A DNA stretch of 64,000 bases, taken from the NCBI RefSeq assembly GCF_003326795.1, contig NZ_JPWI01000004.1:62001-126000 (forward strand). The letters run 5' to 3'. The stretch is from Thalassospira profundimaris (lineage in GTDB: Bacteria > Pseudomonadota > Alphaproteobacteria > Rhodospirillales > Thalassospiraceae). The notes under the pieces were generated by a model. It was not told the origin of the DNA. It was given only the letters and a program-made list of their open reading frames with translations, and ran no database searches. Position numbers and translations under genes: made by a program. Positions 8,026 through 16,269 of the stretch are shown here, piece by piece. The number at the start of each line of letters is the position of its first letter. Positions within the stretch are counted from its first letter, which is position 1.

Positions 8026-9381
8026 TCACCAGTGCGGGGCATCGCGACGCAGTGATCCGGCCGGGTGCGCCCAATGATGCCTAACGCCCTTGATATTTGC
8101 AGGAAAGGCAATGCGATGAGCCGGTCCCCAGCTGGTGTTTTCAATGGTTTTGTCAAGATCATTCGGTTGTTCATCCCGGATGATACCGTCAAGCGTGGTG
8201 CGCGCAGATTGGCACAGCAGATGTGCTGTTTGCGCCAGTGAATGGCGGGCAGTCGTGATTGTACCACTGCTCTGGCGCTTGATCAGGGCGTGCACCGCAC
8301 CGGCAGCCATAAGATACCCTGTGGCGTGATCAAGGGCCTGAACCGGAAGCGGTAAAGGTTTGGATGCCTTTGCGTGCTTCATGCCCCAGTCGGCGATGCC
8401 ACAGCTCATCTGGACAAGGCTGTCAAAACCGCGACGTTGCGCCCAGGGTCCGGTCCAGCCATAAGCGCAGAGCGTAACGTCAATCAATGCCGGGTTGATC
8501 GAACGAAGGGTCTTGCCGTCATAGCCAAGTCCGGACAGGGCATCGGGGCGATAGCCATGCAACAGGATATCGGCATCCGAGATAAGGTCTTCAAACCGTT
8601 TGCGGTCTTCAGGTGTATGCAGATCAAGTCCTGCGCAGCGTTTGCCAAGGGTAACTTCAGGAATGACGGCACCTTCGTTCCAGCCCGGCGGATCAATGCG
8701 CAGAACATCTGCACCGAACGCCGCAAGAAAGCGGCCGGCAACCGGCCCGGCGAGGACACGGGTCAGGTCAAGGACACGAACACCAGCAAGCGGACGTGCC
8801 GGATCAACTGATTTGGCCGGTATCGAAACATTTCCATGGTCGAGCCAGTCGATCAGTGGTTCGGCGCGAACGGCGTGACCTTGCGGGTGGTTCTCCCAAT
8901 CCGCAATACCGCGCATGGTTGCAGCACAGCCATTTGCCGCAACAATTTCAGTTTCAAGATCATCTGCCGACCACCCGCGAACGGCTGGCGAAAGGCTGTC
9001 GCGCGTTTCATGGTGCCCCAAAACAGACAAAGCCGCCTTGCGGTGATGCGGGGCATTGGTGTGCAGCCGGATCCAGCCATCGCTGGTTTCATAGTCGCCC
9101 GCCAGCGGATCCCATGTGCCGGGCAAGGTCCAGCCTTGCGGGCGGATGGTCATGTCAAACCACCTGGATGCCAATCTGCGATCAATCTGAACCGGTGCAT
9201 CCGATCCGTGATGAAGCCCGCGCCAGTGTGCAATCATTGCGGTTGCCATCCCGATGGACGCACAGGCAAGATCGGTCACAGCAAAGAAGGATGGCAGGCT
9301 TTCAGTCCCGGTGACTTCGAAATTCGGCGTGGTTGCCAGTCCAAGCGCATCGGCAATCTGGTCATTGAAGCAGTCAAGCAT
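8026..9381 (-). CDS. Family III CoA-transferase (CaiB/BaiF type) with swapped halves
   Basis: A 451-aa enzyme expected to move CoA between carboxylic acids. The usual N-terminal signature of the family, PLAGVRVLDLTRVLAGPVAG, appears only near residue 200, and the catalytic Asp region (VQALDHATGYLMAAGAVHAL) near residue 350. The first about 190 residues instead resemble the family's usual C-terminal half (YETSDGWIRLHTNAPHHRKA). The start is at the ATG at 9381, with AGGAA 7 nt upstream, not the longer frame to 9405. It is divergent from the HTH-citrate-synthase gene with only 90 bp between starts, which suggests shared control and a shared acyl-CoA pathway. Donor and acceptor are unknown. Confidence 0.85.
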   Translation of the reverse strand: MLDCFNDQIADALGLATTPNFEVTGTESLPSFFAVTDLACASIGMATAMIAHWRGLHHGSDAPVQIDRRLASRWFDMTIRPQGWTLPGTWDPLAGDYETSDGWIRLHTNAPHHRKAALSVLGHHETRDSLSPAVRGWSADDLETEIVAANGCAATMRGIADWENHPQGHAVRAEPLIDWLDHGNVSIPAKSVDPARPLAGVRVLDLTRVLAGPVAGRFLAAFGADVLRIDPPGWNEGAVIPEVTLGKRCAGLDLHTPEDRKRFEDLISDADILLHGYRPDALSGLGYDGKTLRSINPALIDVTLCAYGWTGPWAQRRGFDSLVQMSCGIADWGMKHAKASKPLPLPVQALDHATGYLMAAGAVHALIKRQSSGTITTARHSLAQTAHLLCQSARTTLDGIIRDEQPNDLDKTIENTSWGPAHRIAFPANIKGVRHHWAHPAGSLRRDAPHW

Positions 9382-9450
9382 GGGGCAGTTCCTTTTTGCA
9401 AACAAAACGGCGCGTCAGGAAAGCATCATGCGGGACTGGACAAATCGTCA

Positions 9451-9464
9451 ATCTTGATCAAGAT
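9451..9464. promoter_or_regulatory. Perfect 14-bp palindrome in a divergent promoter (candidate operator)
   Basis: The sequence atcttgatcaagat is its own reverse complement. It lies 7 nt before the ATG of the HTH-citrate-synthase gene and 69 nt from the start of the divergent CoA-transferase gene. The neighbouring protein has a DNA-binding N-terminus, so autoregulation is a natural reading. This is inference from position. Confidence 0.5.
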
Positions 9465-9471
9465 AATCAAT

Positions 9472-10611
9472 ATGAAAAATTCTGATGACGGATCATTTTG
9501 TACCCTTGCGGCACATGAAGTCTGTGCGCAGGTCGGGATATCGCGCGATACGCTTTATGCCTATGTCAGTCGCGGGATCGTTCGTGCCATTGCCCATCCC
9601 GGCGATGCCCGCAAAAGCCTGTATGACCGGCGTGACGTTGCCAAGCTTCACGACCGCAAAAGACGTGGCCGTTCACGGCAATCCGTCGCGGCATCGACCA
9701 TCGATTGGGGGGAGCCGATCCTTGTGTCGGACATCACCCGCATTGCCGACGGGCAGTTTTATTATCGCGGCCGAAATGCAGTGACGCTTGCGCAAGCCAT
9801 GACACTTGAAGAGGCCGCCAACCTTCTTGCCGGTCTACGATGCGACCCGGCCCTGAATGCGGCGGCGGATTTCATTCCCGCTGACCACGCATTGCCGTTC
9901 CAGCGCATGGTGGCAATGATGGCGGATCTGATGACAGGTGCAGGGCAAGGTGACGGGCGACCGGCCGCTGCAAAGATCATGCGTCTCGCTGCATTGGCTG
10001 CCGCCGGACAGCCCGACGATGGTCAAAGCCCGATCCATTTGGTGCTGGCCAAGGCATGGTCGAAACGTGATGACGCTGCAGAACTGTTGCGACTGTCTCT
10101 GGTTTTGTGTGCCGATCATGAACTTAATGCGTCAGCCTATGCCGTGCGGGTGGCTGCGTCGGCAGGGGCGACGTTGCCCGCGTCATTGATGGCAGGTCTT
10201 TCAACCCTTTCAGGGGCGCGACATGGCGGCCTGACACCCAGATGCCGGGCATGGATGGATCAGGTCGAAAAGGAAACGGGGATCAAGGGGTATTATGAAA
10301 TCAGGCAGGTGCCACCGGGATTTGGGCATCCCCTATATCCCGATGGTGATCCGCGCACACGTGCGATCATGGAAGCTTGCGGGCAAACAGGCGACGCATT
10401 CTGGGCACGGATTGCACGCGAAGTTGCTGACAGAACAGGCCAGTATCCCAGTCTGGATTTCGGTCTGGCCCTGATTGAGCGTGAACTTGATCTGCCGAAG
10501 GGGGCTGGACTTGGCATCTTTGCTGTCGGGCGCATGGCAGGCTGGATTGCACATCTGTTTGAACAACGCAAAAGCGGCAAGATCATCCGTCCGCGCGCGA
10601 GTACTTCCTGA
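9472..10611 (+). CDS. Citrate-synthase-like protein with N-terminal MerR-type helix-turn-helix
   Basis: A 379-aa protein. Residues about 8-60 (CTLAAHEVCAQVGISRDTLY, then a YVSRGIVRA segment and a Y-DRRDV-KLHDRKRRGRS tail) match a MerR/excisionase-type winged helix. The rest is a citrate-synthase fold: LVLCADHELNASAYAVRV with the first catalytic His, SGARHGG with the second, GFGHPLYPDGDPR, and YPSLDFGLAL with the catalytic Asp position. So both the catalytic residues and a DNA-binding domain appear intact. The frame is open far upstream to 8836, over the CoA-transferase gene; the ATG at 9472 is where domain-like sequence begins, and no good SD precedes it. Whether it condenses acetyl-CoA with a keto acid or senses an acyl-CoA is unknown. 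Confidence 0.83.
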   Translation: MKNSDDGSFCTLAAHEVCAQVGISRDTLYAYVSRGIVRAIAHPGDARKSLYDRRDVAKLHDRKRRGRSRQSVAASTIDWGEPILVSDITRIADGQFYYRGRNAVTLAQAMTLEEAANLLAGLRCDPALNAAADFIPADHALPFQRMVAMMADLMTGAGQGDGRPAAAKIMRLAALAAAGQPDDGQSPIHLVLAKAWSKRDDAAELLRLSLVLCADHELNASAYAVRVAASAGATLPASLMAGLSTLSGARHGGLTPRCRAWMDQVEKETGIKGYYEIRQVPPGFGHPLYPDGDPRTRAIMEACGQTGDAFWARIAREVADRTGQYPSLDFGLALIERELDLPKGAGLGIFAVGRMAGWIAHLFEQRKSGKIIRPRASTS

Positions 10612-10634
10612 ACACACAATCAGCTCTTGCCCAT

Positions 10635-13601
10635 TCATAACGCCGGTTCTGTAATATCAAGCGTTTTGCGGACCGCGTGGGCAAGCTCGATATTCGTATA
10701 GGGTTTGCTGATCAGGGGATAGATCGGTTTGTCGTCGGGGCGTTCCTGTAACACATCGGCGGTAAAGCCCGAACAGGTCAGCACCGCAAGGCCCGGGCGC
10801 ATTTCACAGGCCCTGTCACTAAGTTCAATGCCGTTCATCCCGCCAGGCATGATCACATCGGTAAACAGAATGTCGATTTCGGGATGTTTTTCGATCTGTT
10901 CAAGGGCCTCTTTGCCGCTATGGGCCAAAATGGTCCTGTAACCATATTCGTTCAGGACTATGGACGCGATTTCGGCCAGTTCCTGTTCGTCATCAACGAT
11001 CAGAATCGTTTCCGTACCATGCACAGGTTCGGTGTCGTCCCTGCGCTGATTGCCAGTCTCGGTTTGGCTTGCCTCGTCGGCGACGGGCAGATAGATGCGG
11101 AATGTGGTTCCGATACCAAGTTCGGAATAGACCGAAATATATCCGCCCGAACGTTTGACAAAGCCATACACCATTGCAAGACCAAGCCCGGTACCTTTGC
11201 CGCGTTCCTTGGTGGTAAAGAAGGGTTGAAAAATCTGATCGCCGATCTCGGGGGGCATGCCAGCGCCATTGTCACTGACGTCAAGTTCTACATATGTGCC
11301 GGGGGGAATACGCTGAACGATGTTGCTGCTCAGCTCATCAATCCGGGTCAGTTTGGTCTTGATGGTCAGTCGCCCGCCATCTGGCATGGCATCGCGTGCA
11401 TTGACGGCAAGATTGATAATGGCATCTTCGAAATCCCCCTGGTTAATGCGAACCGGGGGAATGTTTTCCGTCAGGCTGAGCGTAAAGGCGATGCTTGATG
11501 TTATTGATTTTCCAACAAGTTCTTTAAGGTCGCCCAGAACGTCATTGAGGATGACTGCGGCGTTTTCCTCGGGGGCCTGACGGGAAAAATTCAGCAATCT
11601 GCGCGTCAGGGTCGCGCCGCGATCAGCTGCGGTCAGTGCCTTTCCGATAAACTTGGTGACGGGTGATGTCTCGTCAATCTGACGGCGGGCAAGATCAAGA
11701 TTGCCGATGATGATACCGAGCAAATTGTTGAAGTCATGGGCGACACCACCGGTAAGCTGGCCGATGGCCTCCATCTTTTGTGATCGGCGCAATTGTCGTT
11801 CAAGTGCGTGTTCAGCTGTCAGGTCCGTGATGGATGCGATGAAGTGGCGGCGGCCCTGAACATTCATCTCGGCAATACCGAGATTCATCGGGAAGATCGC
11901 CTCATTCTTGCGCTTGCCCTTGACCTCGCGGCCGATGCCGATGATCTGGGCATTACCCGTACCAAGGTAATTTTTGATATAGCGGTCATGACTTGCATGG
12001 TCCGGGTTGGGCATCAGGATTGAGACATTCTGTCCCAGTACTTCTTCGGCGGCATAGCCAAAGATCTTCTCGGCTTCGGGATTGAACCCTTCGATCGTGC
12101 CTTTTTCATCGGCAAAGATGATGCCAACCGTGACACTTTCAAATGCCACGCGAAACCGTTCGCGGCTTTCGATCAGATCAGTGATGTCGCGGCCCGTGCC
12201 GCGATAGCCCCGAAAAATTCCGTAATCGTCAAACACCGGGATGCCGGAAATCGAGATGGTTCTGATCGCATCATCGGCCATGGTGATGCGATATTGAAAG
12301 TCCTTGAAAGGACGGCGTTCATCAAGTGCTTGATAGTGGTCGTGCCATTTGGGCGTATTTGCCGGTTCCGCTGTGAATTCGTCACGCCGCTTGCCGATCA
12401 GTGCGTCAAGGTCAATATTGACGTTTCCAATGTGCTGTATACTGGTTTGACTTATGCGATGTTGCGGATCGGTTTCCCAGACCCAGTCAGACGCAGTAAC
12501 GGTAAAGTCGCGGAATTTTTTCTCGCTATCGCGCAGTTCACGCTCTTTGCGTTTCAGCTCGGTGATATCGGTGCGGACGCCAACGATGCCACCATCCTGA
12601 GTGCGACGTTCCGAGATCAGGATCCAGCGATCTCCAACCTGTTCTTCCAGCTTGCTGTTGTCTTTGTGATGCTCTGCCATACGATCGGCAAGCCAGATTT
12701 CCTCGACATCAAATGCATCTGGAAATGTCCCGCGTGCCAGTCCGATACGCAGAATTTCTTCAAATTTGGCACCGGGTTTGAGCGCATCTGCGTGGTTTCG
12801 ATAAATCTGGCGATAGACATCATTGCAAATCACCAGCCGATCTTGGGCATCAAACAGGGCAAAACCCTCGCTGATTGAGTTCAGCGCCTGTTCAAGCATG
12901 TCTTGCGCTCTGTGCGTTTCCTCCAGAGCTTTTTGCAAATGTTTTTGCGTATAAAGGAACCGGTTGATGACATAGGTCACCTGGGAATGGGTAAAGGCAG
13001 TGGCGAGACCAATGGCGGCGATGCCAATGATAATCAGGGCAATACTGGTTGAAACAAAGGGTTCAAGCAACTTGTCTTTGGGGATGCCAACCACCACAGC
13101 AACACCCAGATTTTGTGCCGGGGCATAGGCAGTCAGAACGTCATGATCATGGCTGTCGGTGACCCAGCTTGTACCGGCATATCCCGACAGTGCCGCAAGC
13201 ATCGGCTCGGCATATGGATCGGTGATGCTGATCAGGGCAGGGTGGTCATCTTTTTCGGCCTTGCGTTCCTGATGCACCAGAATTCGAATTTGATCGCCTT
13301 CACGCCGGACAATGAACAGTTCCCCGGATGCATCCAGTGATGAAAGGTTGTTAAAGGCAGAATGTATTTGCGAAAGGATGGCGTTGAATGCCGGGTCCTT
13401 GTCATTTCCCGGTTCATCAGGTCTGTTGTCGGCGGCAACCGCATTGATCAGTTCTGCATTGATAACCGCAAGACGCAGGAAAGCATGACGCTGATCTTCA
13501 AGGATTTCCTTGTACAACACAAAAAGCGCGCCCCCGCCAATGACAAAGGCCACCACAATCAAGGGCGCGAGTATCTTGGCAAGAAGGACGGGGCGTTTCA
13601 T
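10635..13601 (-). CDS. PAS-rich hybrid sensor histidine kinase
   Basis: A 988-aa membrane kinase. Order: TM1 (residues 8-30), an about 155-residue periplasmic sensor of Cache-like look, TM2 (about 188-208), a coiled linker, a PAS near 240-350 (ALNSISEGFALFDAQDRLVI), a second PAS near 360-480, and a third near 485-600 (FESVTVGIIFADEKGTIEGF). The HisKA segment carries GGVAHDFNNLL with the phospho-accepting His, followed by the HATPase (NLAVNARDAMPDGG; DNGAGMPPEI; GKGTGLGLAMVYGFV). A C-terminal receiver starts at ILIVDDEQ near 866 with the acceptor Asp near 915. It lies 57 nt downstream of the receiver-EAL gene on the same strand, so the two probably form one signalling operon. Confidence 0.92.
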   Translation of the reverse strand: MKRPVLLAKILAPLIVVAFVIGGGALFVLYKEILEDQRHAFLRLAVINAELINAVAADNRPDEPGNDKDPAFNAILSQIHSAFNNLSSLDASGELFIVRREGDQIRILVHQERKAEKDDHPALISITDPYAEPMLAALSGYAGTSWVTDSHDHDVLTAYAPAQNLGVAVVVGIPKDKLLEPFVSTSIALIIIGIAAIGLATAFTHSQVTYVINRFLYTQKHLQKALEETHRAQDMLEQALNSISEGFALFDAQDRLVICNDVYRQIYRNHADALKPGAKFEEILRIGLARGTFPDAFDVEEIWLADRMAEHHKDNSKLEEQVGDRWILISERRTQDGGIVGVRTDITELKRKERELRDSEKKFRDFTVTASDWVWETDPQHRISQTSIQHIGNVNIDLDALIGKRRDEFTAEPANTPKWHDHYQALDERRPFKDFQYRITMADDAIRTISISGIPVFDDYGIFRGYRGTGRDITDLIESRERFRVAFESVTVGIIFADEKGTIEGFNPEAEKIFGYAAEEVLGQNVSILMPNPDHASHDRYIKNYLGTGNAQIIGIGREVKGKRKNEAIFPMNLGIAEMNVQGRRHFIASITDLTAEHALERQLRRSQKMEAIGQLTGGVAHDFNNLLGIIIGNLDLARRQIDETSPVTKFIGKALTAADRGATLTRRLLNFSRQAPEENAAVILNDVLGDLKELVGKSITSSIAFTLSLTENIPPVRINQGDFEDAIINLAVNARDAMPDGGRLTIKTKLTRIDELSSNIVQRIPPGTYVELDVSDNGAGMPPEIGDQIFQPFFTTKERGKGTGLGLAMVYGFVKRSGGYISVYSELGIGTTFRIYLPVADEASQTETGNQRRDDTEPVHGTETILIVDDEQELAEIASIVLNEYGYRTILAHSGKEALEQIEKHPEIDILFTDVIMPGGMNGIELSDRACEMRPGLAVLTCSGFTADVLQERPDDKPIYPLISKPYTNIELAHAVRKTLDITEPAL

Positions 13602-13658
13602 GTCGGGATCACCAATATTGTGACAAGGCGTTGGGTGTAACGTCTGAAGCCGGGCTGC

Positions 13659-14828
13659 TCAGGACAGATAAAGATGTTCGATTTCCCAGGCCGAGACCGG
13701 GTGGGACATGTGAAATCCCTGACCGATTTCGCAACCGAGTTCCCGGAGCAAATCGAATGTTTCCTGATCTTCAATGCCTTCGGCGACAACATGCATATTC
13801 AGGCCATGCGCAAGGGAAATGGACATTTGTGCGACCGTGCGGCATTCCGTATCCTTAAGCATCTGGCGGACAAAGGATTGGTCGATCTTGAGTTCGTTAA
13901 AGGGAATCCGTACGAGATGTTGCATGGACGAGTAACCGGTACCAAAATCGTCAATCGACAGGTTGAACCGTTTCATCCGCAGCCGTGTCAGGATGTCCAT
14001 GTAAAGACTGGCATTTTCCATCAGCGCTGTTTCTGTCAGTTCGATCACGATCTTTTCCGGATCGATTTCAAGCGCAGTTGTCATCGCATCAAGTTTTTCG
14101 GGCATATTAAGATCAACAACCGTGGTCGGCGAGACATTGATCGACATTGTGATGTCGGCGTGATCCCATTTCGCCATCTGTGCAAGGGCCTGTTCGAGAA
14201 CCTGCTCGGTCAGCTGGTTAATCAACCCCGATTGTTCAGCAAGCGGGATAAAAAGTCCGGGATGAAGCAGGCCAAGGGTCGGGTGCTGCCAGCGTAGAAG
14301 AGCCTCGACACCAACGATCTTGCCGGTCGCAATGCTGAATTGCGGCTGATAGACCAGAAAGAATTCCTGACTGGCAATACCGCGCCGAAGGCTGCTTTCG
14401 GTTGGTGCAATGCTTGGCGGTTCGTCGGTCTTGGGCTGTGGCATATTGAATTTGCCCAGCAGTTCTTCCAGCTGATCAATCGTAAAGGGTTTTTCCAGAA
14501 CGCCGAGAACTTCGATATTGCGTTCGGTTGCCAGTTCGGAGGCGGCATGAAGGATCGATTTGTCCTTGCCGCTCATCAGGATCAGGGATGCGTCTGATCT
14601 GTTTTCATGCAGGAAACGGATGATTTCGATACCGTCGAGCTTGGGCATGAACAGATCAAGAATAATGACGTCAAAGGCCGTGGAATAGGTTCGAACAAAA
14701 TCGTCCGTGTCGGAAACGGCCACGGCATTGTTGCCAAGCGCGCTTATGGCATCGGCAACGAATTCACCCATATCGGCTTCGTCATCGATGATCAGGACAT
14801 TTAACGGACGTGCTTTTGAGGTGATCAC
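13659..14828 (-). CDS. Response regulator with EAL domain (c-di-GMP phosphodiesterase)
   Basis: A 389-aa protein with a receiver domain (residues 8-125: VLIIDDEAD acidic pocket, IILDLFMP acceptor Asp near 57, EKPF lysine) joined to an EAL domain (residues 145-385). Catalytic marks are all present: VEALLRW, SINVSP, IELTETAL, IDDFGTGYSS, LKIDQSFV, AEGIED and GQGFHMSHP. It should hydrolyse c-di-GMP to pGpG when in the right phosphorylation state. The hybrid kinase gene follows on the same strand and is the likely partner. A 16-bp palindrome lies 86 nt upstream of the start. No membrane segment. Confidence 0.92.
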   Translation of the reverse strand: MITSKARPLNVLIIDDEADMGEFVADAISALGNNAVAVSDTDDFVRTYSTAFDVIILDLFMPKLDGIEIIRFLHENRSDASLILMSGKDKSILHAASELATERNIEVLGVLEKPFTIDQLEELLGKFNMPQPKTDEPPSIAPTESSLRRGIASQEFFLVYQPQFSIATGKIVGVEALLRWQHPTLGLLHPGLFIPLAEQSGLINQLTEQVLEQALAQMAKWDHADITMSINVSPTTVVDLNMPEKLDAMTTALEIDPEKIVIELTETALMENASLYMDILTRLRMKRFNLSIDDFGTGYSSMQHLVRIPFNELKIDQSFVRQMLKDTECRTVAQMSISLAHGLNMHVVAEGIEDQETFDLLRELGCEIGQGFHMSHPVSAWEIEHLYLS

Positions 14829-14913
14829 AGGCGCTTCTCTTCATATCGGTGGCGGGGCCCGGCGCGGGGCACTTTGTATGAGAATCATACTAGTTGTTTG
14901 TATAGGTTCTGAT

Positions 14914-14929
14914 ATCCCCATATGGGGAT
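14914..14929. promoter_or_regulatory. 16-bp perfect palindrome upstream of the receiver-EAL gene
   Basis: The sequence atccccatatggggat is self-complementary, in the 242-bp gap between the EAL regulator start and the hydrolase stop. It is placed as an operator would be for the signalling operon, but no binding protein can be named. Confidence 0.35.
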
Positions 14930-15070
14930 GCGTTGCCCGGTGTCATCCCGCGAATGACATCGGGATCGAGTGCGCGCTCAGAAATCGACACAGGTAAAGA
15001 GGGGCCACGCAGTTCGCCGGTTTGGCAGAAGCAAAACGGGAAATCGTCACCGGACCAGAGACAGGATGAT

Positions 15071-16156
15071 TTAATCTGATCGGTCCGTAACGTTCCCGAT
15101 CCATGTCGAAAGCCTGTTCAACACGCCCGGGGCATAAGCATCCCGGCCCATAACGGTAAACAGCAGTTGTGTGGTGGCCGGCATGTCAGAGGCCAGCTGA
15201 TAGTTAAACAGGCCGCTGCGCAAAAGCCCGTGGGTCGCATCGGCAAACAGGATGGTTTCGTTATGCTTGTTGCGACCGGTCAGAATCGACTGATAGGTTG
15301 CGAAATCGGTTTTGGCATCGACATTCAGATCATCTGTCCCGAACAGCGCGAGAATTGGCGACGTGGTACGCGCAAGATCGTCTTTTGCATCTGCAGAGAT
15401 GTTGCGTTTGACGAAGTTGAACCGGTCTTCTGACATCGGGGCTGGGGTATCTTGTCTAACGGTTTCAAGATATGAATTGTAATCAGCATCAGGGGCAAAA
15501 ACCACGGCATCACGTGTCTTGCGTCGGGTGATTGCATCGGTGATTTCGCGGTCGGTTTTGCCTTCGGCCAACAGGCGTTGACGGGTGTAGTACGCCCCCT
15601 GATCCTGCCAGTTAACAGCCCCGCCGATAATAACGCCAAATGCGTTATCAGGGGTAATCTGTGCGGCCTTGGGGATGACCCAACCGGCCTGCGAGAAACC
15701 AAGAAAACCGATCTTTCCGGCATTCCCGGGGCGCTGTGATGTGATCATCTTGAATGCGGCCACTGCCTCAGTCGCGCGATCATTCATGGATTGATCCAGC
15801 CAGTTGCCTGTGCTTTCGCCGATGCCGGCCTTGTCCCAGCTATAGATACCGATATTCTGATCCAGCAGGGCACTGAACAGCGGCAAATATCCATCACCCG
15901 AAAAGCGATCCTGTGGGCCGTCGCCATGAATGATCAGGGCAATTGGTCCGTCATGATTTTGGTTTGGAAGGATAAGCGACCCGGACAGGTGGTCTGGGCC
16001 GTGATCAAAGCCGATCTCGGTAACGGATCGTTCCGAAAGATCAAAATCCATCATCCCGTTCATGAAATAGACGGCGGGTAAAATGATCAGTGCTGCAATC
16101 AGAAGGGCCGTCGTATTGAACTTGTTGACAGGGCGGCTTTGGCGGGGCGATGGCAC
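15071..16156 (-). CDS. Alpha/beta hydrolase, membrane-anchored or exported
   Basis: A 361-aa serine hydrolase of the dienelactone/peptidase S9-like alpha/beta fold. A hydrophobic segment at residues 15-33 (TALLIAALIILPAVYFMNG) after a basic tail looks like a signal anchor, so the catalytic part would be periplasmic. Visible: ALIIHGDGPQDRF oxyanion region, GFSQAG nucleophile elbow, LALFGTDDLNV with the acid, and ADATHGLL with the His. Translation probably starts at GTG 16156, with AAGG about 8 nt before. It stands alone on its strand, divergent from the deacetylase gene. Substrate unknown; esterase activity is the simplest expectation. Confidence 0.78.
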   Translation of the reverse strand: MPSPRQSRPVNKFNTTALLIAALIILPAVYFMNGMMDFDLSERSVTEIGFDHGPDHLSGSLILPNQNHDGPIALIIHGDGPQDRFSGDGYLPLFSALLDQNIGIYSWDKAGIGESTGNWLDQSMNDRATEAVAAFKMITSQRPGNAGKIGFLGFSQAGWVIPKAAQITPDNAFGVIIGGAVNWQDQGAYYTRQRLLAEGKTDREITDAITRRKTRDAVVFAPDADYNSYLETVRQDTPAPMSEDRFNFVKRNISADAKDDLARTTSPILALFGTDDLNVDAKTDFATYQSILTGRNKHNETILFADATHGLLRSGLFNYQLASDMPATTQLLFTVMGRDAYAPGVLNRLSTWIGNVTDRSD

Positions 16157-16269
16157 GTCGGAACCTTTTGGTTGAGCGTCAGGATGCGAGGCTTGTGAAA
16201 CAGAGCTTGCGTGAACAGGGGGGACGCGTCAATTCTTTGCGCTATGCCGATACTTAAAACACCAGATGA

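Noticed and set aside
8836-9471. Upstream extension of the HTH-citrate-synthase frame by 212 codons
   Set aside because: It lies wholly over the CoA-transferase gene on the other strand and has no domain-like sequence; the HTH begins right after ATG 9472.
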